Positions 1 through 6,491 of a stretch of 64,000 bases of DNA are shown in pieces. A model generated the notes under the pieces. It had not been told where the DNA came from and searched no databases. It saw only the letters and a program-made list of their open reading frames with translations. The position numbers and the translations under genes are program-made. Each line of letters opens with the position of its first letter. Positions within the stretch are counted from its first letter, which is position 1. Source of the stretch: Chryseolinea lacunae (GTDB lineage: Bacteria; Bacteroidota; Bacteroidia; Cytophagales; Cyclobacteriaceae); NCBI RefSeq assembly GCF_016735595.1, contig NZ_JAERRB010000016.1, forward strand, positions 1 to 64,000. Reading direction: 5' to 3'.

Positions 1-322
1 CCTAATTTCGTTTTGATTAACTTAGATTCTGTTCTCATTTTTCTGACAGTTTAAAGGGTTTGACTTTAGATAGTTTGCACTTCTAAGTTAACCCAACTGT
101 CAGATTAAGTCGGAACTACTACATTTTAGGAGATTTAAATTTCCCACTGCACTTTGTGTTTTTAGTGTTGAGGCTGCTTGCTTTATAGAAGTTAATATTT
201 TAATTTAATTGAAGGGTTTCCCTGTCATCTGATCCACTCTGATCGATAAGCCCACTTGGAAATCCTAAAAGTTGTTGAGTTCTTATAGGTACTCAAAGGG
301 CATTCTATCTTATTGAAAAATT
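1..322. other. AT-rich intergenic stretch, no gene seen
   Basis: No convincing reading frame on either strand. It contains an imperfect inverted repeat: tctgacagtt near 42-51 and its complement aactgtcaga near 95-104. It precedes the YEATS-like/TIR gene pair and presumably holds that pair's promoter, but no clear TAnnTTTG box could be picked. Confidence 0.5.
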
Positions 323-1207
323 ATGTCATATATTAAATCGCTCGTCGGATTTACGGCATTCTTATTCCTGTTTTTAGCGCCCTCCTTGGATTTTGCACAA
401 ATCAATTCAGATACATGCAAGTGCGTTTCTAAATCTTTAGATTCAATCAAGATATTCAAAAGCAAGGGTAGGGCTAAATCAAGTGTTTTAAAGACAACCG
501 AAAAAGGTGATGCTACTGTTTTTACTAATGAAATTGTAGTCTCCAACGACAACGACGCGCCTAATCAAGATGGAGGTGGGGTAGATATACCAATTAGTCG
601 TTTGCTGGAGAAAATCTTTCCGGACCTGCTGTGGATTCTTTTTTGGATCCTACTGTTTTGGATTCTCAGAAGTCACATACACTCATTCTGTAAAGGAATT
701 ATTTTAAGAATGAGACAGGGTTCACGATTTAAATTTGGTGCCTTTGAAATTGATAGTATATCTGTTTCGAATAGCAGCGGAACGAGTAACCCTTTATTCG
801 AGGTTACTAAAGATGACAATCAGCGAACTTGGGGCCACTCTCGTGATAAAATTTATGCGCAGTCTCATGGTGTAATGTTGGTTCATAGAATAATGAAATC
901 AAATGAACCCGATCAAATTTATGATCTTATCATGTATGTTATACCCCATTCGAAAAGTACGTTGTTTGGTGTTAAAAGTGTTCAATATTTTTTTGGTGAG
1001 CATTGGGGTAGTAAGATTTATGAATCTTTCGATAGGGCAAATGGGTTTCCAATTGCGACAAGTGCGTATAAGCCATTTTTATGTTATGCAAAGCTAAATT
1101 TTAGTGATGGGGAAAGTGCAATTGTGCATAGATACATTGATTTTGAGCTTGGAGACGTGGCACCATTTTCTATTGATTCTGATGAGGGAAAGTCAAATAA
1201 AAAATAG
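323..1207 (+). CDS. Membrane protein with YEATS-like (pYEATS) C-terminal domain
   Basis: The 294-residue protein starts with a hydrophobic segment (about residues 5-20). A linker follows, then a strong aromatic transmembrane segment at 101-115 and a C-terminal globular domain. Residues 196-276 follow the YEATS beta-sandwich pattern: 'VKSVQYFFG...' matches the first strand, 'NGFPIATSAYKPF' the central strand, and 'LNFSDGE' the late strand. Known: prokaryotic YEATS domains occur in predicted conflict systems, often membrane-anchored and next to effector genes. The stop is 5 bp from the start of a TIR gene, so the two are almost certainly co-transcribed. The inference is a membrane-tethered sensor or scaffold for the TIR effector. 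The domain call rests on pattern reading only and could be wrong. Codon use is AT-rich compared with the rest of the window, consistent with horizontal transfer. Confidence 0.7.
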   Translation: MSYIKSLVGFTAFLFLFLAPSLDFAQINSDTCKCVSKSLDSIKIFKSKGRAKSSVLKTTEKGDATVFTNEIVVSNDNDAPNQDGGGVDIPISRLLEKIFPDLLWILFWILLFWILRSHIHSFCKGIILRMRQGSRFKFGAFEIDSISVSNSSGTSNPLFEVTKDDNQRTWGHSRDKIYAQSHGVMLVHRIMKSNEPDQIYDLIMYVIPHSKSTLFGVKSVQYFFGEHWGSKIYESFDRANGFPIATSAYKPFLCYAKLNFSDGESAIVHRYIDFELGDVAPFSIDSDEGKSNKK

Positions 1208-1212
1208 ATCTA

Positions 1213-1632
1213 ATGATATTTATTTGCTACAGTAAAGCCGACTCTATCCGAGTATCAGCATTTGTTAAACAGCTTCTTGAAGAACAAATTTCTATTTGGT
1301 ATGATAGCTATTCGATAAATCCGGGACAAGACTTTAGTAAAGAAATTCAGAATGGAATTAGTCTATGTTCATCCTTTTTGGTTTTTCAGACGTCGTCTTT
1401 GTCAGCGAATTCTACGGGAGTAAAAGTTAAGGAGATCAAGTTAGCTGTTAATAAAGCTCTTGGTGACCCGAGTTTTAAAATAATAAGGGCTTTGCTTGAT
1501 GAAAACACCTTTGATCCGTTTGGTGGAATTGAACATCGTACTTTTGACTTAACTTGGTTTGACCATCGGCATCCATTATTGCAGCGTAAGAGATTAAGGG
1601 CTTTTACTGATTATTTGAGAAATTTAGATTAA
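1213..1632 (+). CDS. TIR domain protein
   Basis: This 139-residue protein is essentially one TIR domain. It opens with the beta-A strand 'IFICYSKAD'. The BB-loop region is 'IWYDSYSINPGQDF', followed by the box 'EIQNGISLCSSFLVFQTSSLSANS' region around residues 44-67. A glutamate at position 74 (in 'VKVKEIKL') lies where TIR NADases carry their catalytic Glu. Known: bacterial TIR proteins often degrade or cyclise NAD+ as abortive-infection effectors. The gene follows the YEATS-like membrane protein by 5 bp. The inference is that the pair forms a sensor/effector module. There is no other domain, so activation would need a partner. AT-rich like its neighbour. TIR assignment is fairly secure; enzymatic activity is not shown. 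Confidence 0.85.
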   Translation: MIFICYSKADSIRVSAFVKQLLEEQISIWYDSYSINPGQDFSKEIQNGISLCSSFLVFQTSSLSANSTGVKVKEIKLAVNKALGDPSFKIIRALLDENTFDPFGGIEHRTFDLTWFDHRHPLLQRKRLRAFTDYLRNLD

Positions 1633-1713
1633 CGGGGTTTGCATCGCAATAGACAGTTAACTTGGCCAGCGCATGTTGCTAGGCTTTCATGGACTCAAGG
1701 GCAGTTTTCTCGA

Positions 1714-2595
1714 CTAGAGGTTGTTATATGTTGAAATGGTTGATCCGATTTTCTTTAGTCGCCGAGACAGTTTTCTCAATCGGCGTAGAGAATAGAGATA
1801 AGCTGTATATGCAAGTCTTTTTTCGTTAATAATCCGGTCATAGTATCTTTGGCAATCTTCTAATAGAAAAATATAGTCAAGAGACCCTTGCTCTGATTTA
1901 TTTGCAACGCACAATTTTCTCAGCGGTACTATTAGATGGTTGATAATATTTATCGGTTGTTGTGCATCAGCCATGCTTGCCCAATTTTGAAATAACTGAT
2001 CGCAGTCGCTGTTAAATTTTGTTTTCTTTATTTGATGTTTTTTGTCTTTGGCTAGGTGAAACTCGATTTCATGCCTTTCTCTTGTGTTACGAAGGAGTTT
2101 AAAACTCTCGATGAATTCGAGGCTAAACTTATTGCGATTTGAAATGAATTTTTCGAACGTTTCGTAGAGATGAGGATTAATGAAATCAAGATAGTCAGTT
2201 TCGTCATTTAATTCCTTTAGTAATTTGGTGTTTTGAACTACTACAATTTTGTATAGGTCACCTTTGTATATCCATTTTATAGAGCTAGCATTTAAATTGG
2301 AATAAAGCGTTCTTCCGACGTTTTGCTCGTAAGGATGAGAGATTTTGAGCAGTAAAGTCTTTAAATCTTTTATCTGTTTTTCAATAGGGTCTTGAAGCTC
2401 CGTTAGACCATCAAGAAGGTATTGACGTAACTCAAGTAATTTTTTTCTTTCTGCATCTTTTATATGTGCTCTTTCTTTTAAGAAAATAGCAATGGAAACC
2501 CCCGCTGCAGCGAGAATTCCAAAGAAATTTGAAAGAAAGTCTAGAACAGAGAAACCTCCGCCAATGAATTCTCCTGTTTGAAAATAGAAATTCAT
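1714..2595 (-). CDS. Membrane-anchored helical protein, partner of an ATPase
   Basis: The 293-residue protein has one N-terminal transmembrane segment (about 18-38). Behind it lies a long, charged, mostly helical region with coiled-coil character ('EKQIKDLKTLLLKI', 'KRLAYTAYLYSLRRLRKL') and no recognisable enzymatic motif. It starts 5 bp downstream of the stop of the ATPase gene on the same strand, so the two form one transcription unit. It converges with the TIR gene (81 bp between stops). Family not recognised. Two-gene units of an ATPase plus a single-TM protein are common in phage defence, where the membrane protein may be the killing component; that is inference from layout only. The gene is AT-rich and probably horizontally acquired. 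Confidence 0.65.
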   Translation of the reverse strand: MNFYFQTGEFIGGGFSVLDFLSNFFGILAAAGVSIAIFLKERAHIKDAERKKLLELRQYLLDGLTELQDPIEKQIKDLKTLLLKISHPYEQNVGRTLYSNLNASSIKWIYKGDLYKIVVVQNTKLLKELNDETDYLDFINPHLYETFEKFISNRNKFSLEFIESFKLLRNTRERHEIEFHLAKDKKHQIKKTKFNSDCDQLFQNWASMADAQQPINIINHLIVPLRKLCVANKSEQGSLDYIFLLEDCQRYYDRIINEKRLAYTAYLYSLRRLRKLSRRLKKIGSTISTYNNL

Positions 2596-2600
2596 GATGT

Positions 2601-4232
2601 TTAATTTATGGGTACAGTCCCCGGTGTTTGGGATGCGCCGAAAATTTCGATTTCAAGTTCTTTGTAGATCGTTGTTTCGGGGGTGATAAGCGGTGCTAAA
2701 GTGTCTCTTACAAAAGCACATTTATTGTTGCCCGCCTGACTTAGCCCAAGAATAGTTTTTAAGCCGACATAGATTTCACCACTTGCAGATTTTATGTCGT
2801 CAATGGAGTTTTTTCTTGTGACACTTGCATCAATTGCGTTTTTTTTTGATTTCAAGCAGTCTGGTATTAGCTTCTCTTTATTTACTGAGTGGCAAAGTTT
2901 TGTTATGATTTCATCATCGAAAAGATAGGACTCAATGTGTCTGCGTTTGGATGTCTTAATGCCTTTGCGTAGCAACTCCTGCACTTCACTAGAGCTCCTT
3001 TCGTCTAAGTCAATGAACTTGATGATTGTAGATGCTTTTAAAATATTGGAAAGCACCTTCATTGATTGGTTTTCTATGTTTTCTAACTCGGTGCTTGATC
3101 CAATGGAGATGAATTTTGTGTCGTGATACCGTTTTTCAAATATTATTCCGTAGATCTGTGCATCAAAGTCTTTGTATCTTCTTCCCTGTGACGTCCCCTC
3201 GCAAAAAACAAGTCTTTGAGGGGCTATCAATTTGGAGAAATCGGCGATGGCCAGGTCGAAGAATTTGTCCCAGACTGCCTTAGTCGTTGGTGCCGGAGTG
3301 ATAACCTCGGTTAAATCGAAGTCTCTATTATCAAAGTCAAGAAAAACAACTGTACCAGGTGTCTGCTTTTCAATTTCTTCAGCTTCCCTTAGCATGCCAA
3401 TTGAATGAGTTGATATCCATAGTTGGGACTTGGTAGGAATTAATTTATATAATTCTCTAAGTACGCTTGATTGAAGTCTTGTATGCATGTGTGCTTCAGG
3501 TTCGTCAATGCAAAAGATAGCGTCTGGATAGTAAACGGATTTTATAATCAGATCTAGAATTAGGTCGAAAACCGATTTTTCTCCTGCAGACAAGTTCTTG
3601 TAATGAAAATCTTTGGAAGCACCTTTTTCAAAATAGAAGCTCCCATTTGTTAACGGCTCACCTATTGAGCTTAGGTTTAGGTCATCAAAGACGTAAGAGA
3701 GAGAAGTTTTGATTTGTCCGATCAGTTCATCTCTTAGTTGAGCGACCGTTTTTGTGTCGCTAGCTGTGGTATAGACGCCTGCAATTGTTTGGGCGATAAG
3801 GCGTTGATAATTTTCGGAAACAGTTTGGTCGTTCTGAGCGAGATTTTCGCTCTTTACCTTCATGGTCGGATCGGATTGTTTATTTAAGTTGGTTACAGTG
3901 AAATCTGGTTCATTTCTATATGCAGTTCTGAAATAGAATTTTCCTTTTGAGGTGTTTGTCACTTGCGAACCATAGAACTCTACGTTGACTTTGTTTTCGT
4001 ACCAGTTATCTGCCGTGCCTGCCTTTTTTTCCTTTTTCTCATAGTAATCTTGGCTTCCTATTTGATTGAATGTAGCGAGTCTATACCAATGATGAAGCGC
4101 TTCCAATAGTGAAGTTTTCCCACTGCCGTTGGGACCAACTAAGATAATTAACTTGGCGGATTCGGGGATATTTGTAACTGTTAGATCAGTGAATCTCTTC
4201 AGGTTATTGATTTTTATAGTCTTGATTTTCAT
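2601..4232 (-). CDS. SMC/RecF-like AAA ATPase fused to Toprim/DUF4435-like domain
   Basis: The 543-residue protein has a complete ABC-type ATPase of the AAA_15/OLD class. Walker A is 'GPNGSGKT' (33-40), the signature is 'LSAGEKS' (214-220), Walker B is 'AIFCIDEPEAH' with Glu244, and the H-loop is 'STHS' (274-277). After about residue 338 comes a Toprim-like part, with 'LVFCEGTSQG' (Glu345) and 'FIDLDE' (Asp408, Asp410), which resembles the OLD/DUF4435 nuclease fold. Known: OLD nucleases (GajA) and PARIS (AriA ATPase plus AriB DUF4435, sometimes fused) combine these modules in phage defence. Here the membrane-protein gene lies 5 bp downstream. It is likely a DNA- or phage-protein-sensing ATPase. 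Whether it is a fused PARIS variant or a separate OLD-type system cannot be settled by eye. Confidence 0.85.
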   Translation of the reverse strand: MKIKTIKINNLKRFTDLTVTNIPESAKLIILVGPNGSGKTSLLEALHHWYRLATFNQIGSQDYYEKKEKKAGTADNWYENKVNVEFYGSQVTNTSKGKFYFRTAYRNEPDFTVTNLNKQSDPTMKVKSENLAQNDQTVSENYQRLIAQTIAGVYTTASDTKTVAQLRDELIGQIKTSLSYVFDDLNLSSIGEPLTNGSFYFEKGASKDFHYKNLSAGEKSVFDLILDLIIKSVYYPDAIFCIDEPEAHMHTRLQSSVLRELYKLIPTKSQLWISTHSIGMLREAEEIEKQTPGTVVFLDFDNRDFDLTEVITPAPTTKAVWDKFFDLAIADFSKLIAPQRLVFCEGTSQGRRYKDFDAQIYGIIFEKRYHDTKFISIGSSTELENIENQSMKVLSNILKASTIIKFIDLDERSSSEVQELLRKGIKTSKRRHIESYLFDDEIITKLCHSVNKEKLIPDCLKSKKNAIDASVTRKNSIDDIKSASGEIYVGLKTILGLSQAGNNKCAFVRDTLAPLITPETTIYKELEIEIFGASQTPGTVPIN

Positions 4233-4665
4233 AGGGTCGGTTGAGCGTTTGAATGATACTCTGGTAATGAAACTATAGTTTGAGCGTAATTTGATTTGGG
4301 TGTTTTACTTGAATCCTGGTTAAGGTGCAAAAGAATAGCGCTCTCCCGGGGAAGGAGGTTGGGTGCAACGAATCGCGTAGAATAAACAAGCCCACTGCCT
4401 AAAGCAAATAAAAAACAACTCTGGTTTAACTCCAGACTCCAAGTGGGCTGAACAACGGCAGAACGCCGTTGCTCCAAGGAATTGGTTATACTAATATAAG
4501 GATAGCATTCATAAAATCAACAGCCAGCTTCCTGCGCCTGTCGCCACCGTGCCGACTATTTTCCCAATCACCCCAACGGTTTTCCCAACATCTGTTTCAG
4601 CACATCAACAACGTTCATCGCCATCCATCCGCAAAGCGCGTGAGGGCATTTCCCTCCCAACAAAC
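4233..4665. other. Intergenic region at the AT-rich/GC-rich boundary
   Basis: There is no convincing gene. Base composition changes here from AT-rich (left) to GC-richer chromosome (right), at about 4.45-4.5 kb. A short perfect hairpin is visible (caacggc 4453-4459, gccgttg 4465-4471) with no T-tract. A 4-bp overlapping upstream frame (4229-4477, - strand) has protein-like length but no protein-like composition and was rejected. No tRNA or attachment site was seen at the boundary. Confidence 0.45.
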
Positions 4666-4971
4666 CTACCCCTCAAACTTCCGCACCACCCCACGCATAA
4701 ACTCCGATATCAACGTGTTATACACGCGCTCACCCTTCTTCAATGTCTTCGCCACCGCCTGCTTCTTCGCCTCGTCTTTCACAATGGCACCAGCATAGCG
4801 CTGTGCGTTGGCGAAGTTGAATTCGCCCTTTCGTTGCTTGTCGGTGCGCTTCACTTTGCGGGTGTTGGCTTTCTGGCTCACAAAGGTGCGACCGTTGTAG
4901 TTCTTGAACACAAGGTTCCCCAGCATCCCGCTGAGTCCCCTCACAATGATGTTATTTCTGGATTCGGCCAT
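4666..4971 (-). CDS. Small conserved basic protein of unknown function
   Basis: The 101-residue protein begins 'MAESRNNIIVRGLSG'. An earlier in-frame ATG at 5049 is possible, but the preceding 26 residues look unlike the family. The first ATG of the conserved block at 4971 was therefore preferred. The rest ('LGNLVFKNYNGRTFVSQ', 'GEFNFANAQRYAGAIVKDEAKK', 'GERVYNTLISEF') fits a family of roughly 90-100-residue Bacteroidota proteins that I recognise by pattern but whose function is not known. No signal peptide or membrane segment is visible. An unusual array of TAAACGAA-type motifs lies 80-160 bp upstream and may control it. Confidence 0.75.
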   Translation of the reverse strand: MAESRNNIIVRGLSGMLGNLVFKNYNGRTFVSQKANTRKVKRTDKQRKGEFNFANAQRYAGAIVKDEAKKQAVAKTLKKGERVYNTLISEFMRGVVRKFEG

Positions 4972-5390
4972 GCAAGGAAGATACAACCCAGATGGCTTTA
5001 AGGAAAGTACCTCATTCAAATATTGTTCGTTAAATAAATGTTTACACATCGTTTATAATCCGTTTACTATTCGATTATGATTCGTATTTGGTCGATGAAT
5101 AAACGAAGGATAAACGAACAATAAACGAAGAAATCAGCTTCGAGCCTACTGTGATACAGCTTCCTGGGTGCTTCCTTAGCACTAGCCCGGGGCTCCCGTT
5201 TCAGGGATCATTCCCGGCTTCCGGCCCAGTCCATATCAACCGATCGGGGAGTGCATTCGCCTGCCAGCCATGGCGTCGAAATTGGCGGGCAGGTGTTGGT
5301 GGGTGAGTTTGCCGGGTTCTTTTTTATGCGCACATGTTTTTTCTACTTTTAGACTCAAGACTCACGACTAAATACTCAAGACTAAACCCC
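4972..5390. other. Intergenic region between the small basic protein gene and the two-TM protein gene
   Basis: It holds the phased TAAACGAA array (5049-5129) and, near 5260-5294, an imperfect GC-rich inverted repeat (cctgccagcc...ggcgggcagg). No gene is supported in the 5130-5330 part. The promoter of the membrane protein at 5391 presumably lies at its right end. Confidence 0.4.
5049..5129. promoter_or_regulatory. Array of TAAACGAA-type motifs at 11-bp spacing
   Basis: Three direct copies of taaacgaa start at 5100, 5111 and 5122, exactly 11 bp apart. Two copies in the opposite orientation (tcgttta at 5049, ccgttta at 5060) are also 11 bp apart. The two blocks face each other across about 33 bp. 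One-turn helical phasing suggests a multimeric DNA-binding protein occupying one face. The nearest start is the small gene at 4971 (- strand). Repressor operator or iteron-like function is inference. Confidence 0.5.
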
Positions 5391-5903
5391 ATGATCAGAC
5401 CTCGAAAAATATTCCTGCTTGTGCAATTGTCATTGTTGCCCGCGCTCACCTTTGCAGTAGTAAAAGTTGCGGGCCTTCTAAACCTGCAAGGCGACGACCG
5501 CACCCTGTTGTTGGCCGGCATTGGGGTGATGTATGTGTCGCTGATGTTGTTTTTGATTTACGACACCAACAGACGCTTCAAAGCCATTGAGTTCGGAGCG
5601 TCGCTTCGCGTGAGAGGTTTTTTCTGGCGGCTGCCAGATGTGCCGTTGGCGGAGATTGCTTTGTTTAAAGAAGAGGTCACTTCGTTGGAGTCTAAGAAGA
5701 ATCGGCAGTTTAATTTGGTGCTCATCGATCGCGATGAGCGGGAGAGGTTGTCGCTTGAGTCGATGGTTTATGGTGGGGAAACGCTTGCTCGTTTAAAAGC
5801 ATATCTTGTGGAGCAAGGTGTTGCTGACGCTGGTGTTGAGACTATTAAGGATCAGCTTGCGCAGATTTGGGGGGTTATTAAAAGTTTATTTAGTTCTAAA
5901 TAA
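5391..5903 (+). CDS. Small two-TM membrane protein, PH-like
   Basis: The 170-residue protein is read from the ATG at 5391 ('MIRPRKIFLLVQLSLL'). An upstream in-frame ATG at 5334 adds only 19 atypical residues. Two hydrophobic helices (about 8-28 and 41-60) form an N-terminal hairpin. The soluble part that follows has a strand-rich look ('AIEFGASLRVRGFFWRLPDVPLAEIALFKEEV', 'LVLIDRDERERLSL'). This is reminiscent of bacterial PH-like (bPH) membrane proteins, though I do not recognise a specific family. No operon partner is evident; it stands alone between two intergenic regions. The first copy of the structured inverted repeat begins about 30 bp downstream of its stop. Confidence 0.7.
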   Translation: MIRPRKIFLLVQLSLLPALTFAVVKVAGLLNLQGDDRTLLLAGIGVMYVSLMLFLIYDTNRRFKAIEFGASLRVRGFFWRLPDVPLAEIALFKEEVTSLESKKNRQFNLVLIDRDERERLSLESMVYGGETLARLKAYLVEQGVADAGVETIKDQLAQIWGVIKSLFSSK

Positions 5904-5935
5904 TGTTGGTGCTGAGCGTTTGGTGAGATAGAAGC

Positions 5936-6095
5936 GATCCTGCTTGGAGGTTTTCTCGCATTTCATAGCCCGCTCCCGGGCCGCGGGGGCCCCGCATGCC
6001 CCTATCAGGGCTAGACCCGACCCGCACATGCCATGACCAGGCCAAAGGTCGGCTCAGGCCCAGATAGAGGCATGCTGGAGGGTGGTGTGGGTGTG
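5936..6095 (+). repeat. Structured repeat element, copy A
   Basis: About 160 bp, roughly 92% identical by eye to the reverse complement of 18461-18620. The core is a hairpin with arms gcatgcccctatcagggc (5994-6011) and gcccagatagaggcatgc (6058-6075), 16 of 18 positions paired. Relative to copy B, two stem pairs have changed on both arms (G-C versus A-T, and T-A versus C-G), so the stem itself appears conserved. A GC-rich block precedes it. The two copies bracket the Rhs locus in opposite orientation. Confidence 0.85.
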
Positions 6096-6165
6096 TGGTG
6101 TGGGTGCGTGGTGCGTGGTGTGGGTGCGTGGTGAGTGATGTGGGTGTGTGGTGGGTGATGACTAT
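6080..6165. repeat. GT-rich imperfect tandem repeats
   Basis: A run of degenerate units such as gtggtgtgggtgcg repeated several times with small changes, directly abutting repeat copy A. The reverse complement of the region next to copy B (18430-18470) is similarly GT-rich, so this tract may be part of the same mobile or amplified element. No coding potential. Confidence 0.6.
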
Positions 6166-6173
6166 TTTTTTTT

Positions 6174-6225
6174 GATGATCGCAGTTAGGACAAGCGTCTA
6201 TACTTCAGGCGAAAATGCTTTACGG
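6174..6225 (+). pseudogene. Decayed fragment of the 17787 membrane-protein gene
   Basis: These 52 bp align without gaps to 17878-17929 at about 75-80% identity by eye, within the gene at 17787-18329. In the same frame the fragment reads 'SQLGQASILQAKM' against 'SRFGQAFMFQAKM'. It is preceded by tandem stop codons and diverges after about 6225. The simplest reading is a remnant of a former gene copy upstream of the Rhs genes. Confidence 0.5.
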
Positions 6226-6491
6226 TATTGCCTCAATAGGATTTCTCTTTTGGAGATTTGCCGGAAACTTCTGTATGTTTGCGGCGAAAAGAAATATTGG
6301 CGTTGTGAGTAAAATGATGAGTTTGGCGTAGCATATCAATATTTCTCTTTCAAAAAATCCCCTCTTTTTTCAGAATACATATTTGGAATCGTTTGCGAAC
6401 GATGTTTCAGCACATGCCTTTTTGTGTTGGTGCTAGTCGTTGTGCAAATGAGGCGGAGCATACTTCAAGTCATCATAAATTTTCAGCGTTC

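Larger units (their letters stand above)
5904..6491. other. Intergenic region with repeat element, GT-rich tract and gene remnant
   Basis: No intact gene. In order it holds the 160-bp structured repeat (copy A, 5936-6095), a GT-rich imperfect tandem tract (about 6080-6165), and a decayed 52-bp match to a gene 11.7 kb downstream (6174-6225). An unremarkable leader to the first Rhs gene follows. The individual items are listed separately. Confidence 0.55.

Noticed and set aside
4229-4477. 82-codon - strand frame overlapping the ATPase start by 4 bp (ATGA)
   Set aside because: The overlap is gene-like, but the composition lacks any protein-like pattern and the region spans the base-composition boundary and a hairpin.
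6393-6491. Longer start for the first Rhs gene
   Set aside because: The additional 33 residues would precede a clear signal peptide and have no counterpart in the family.
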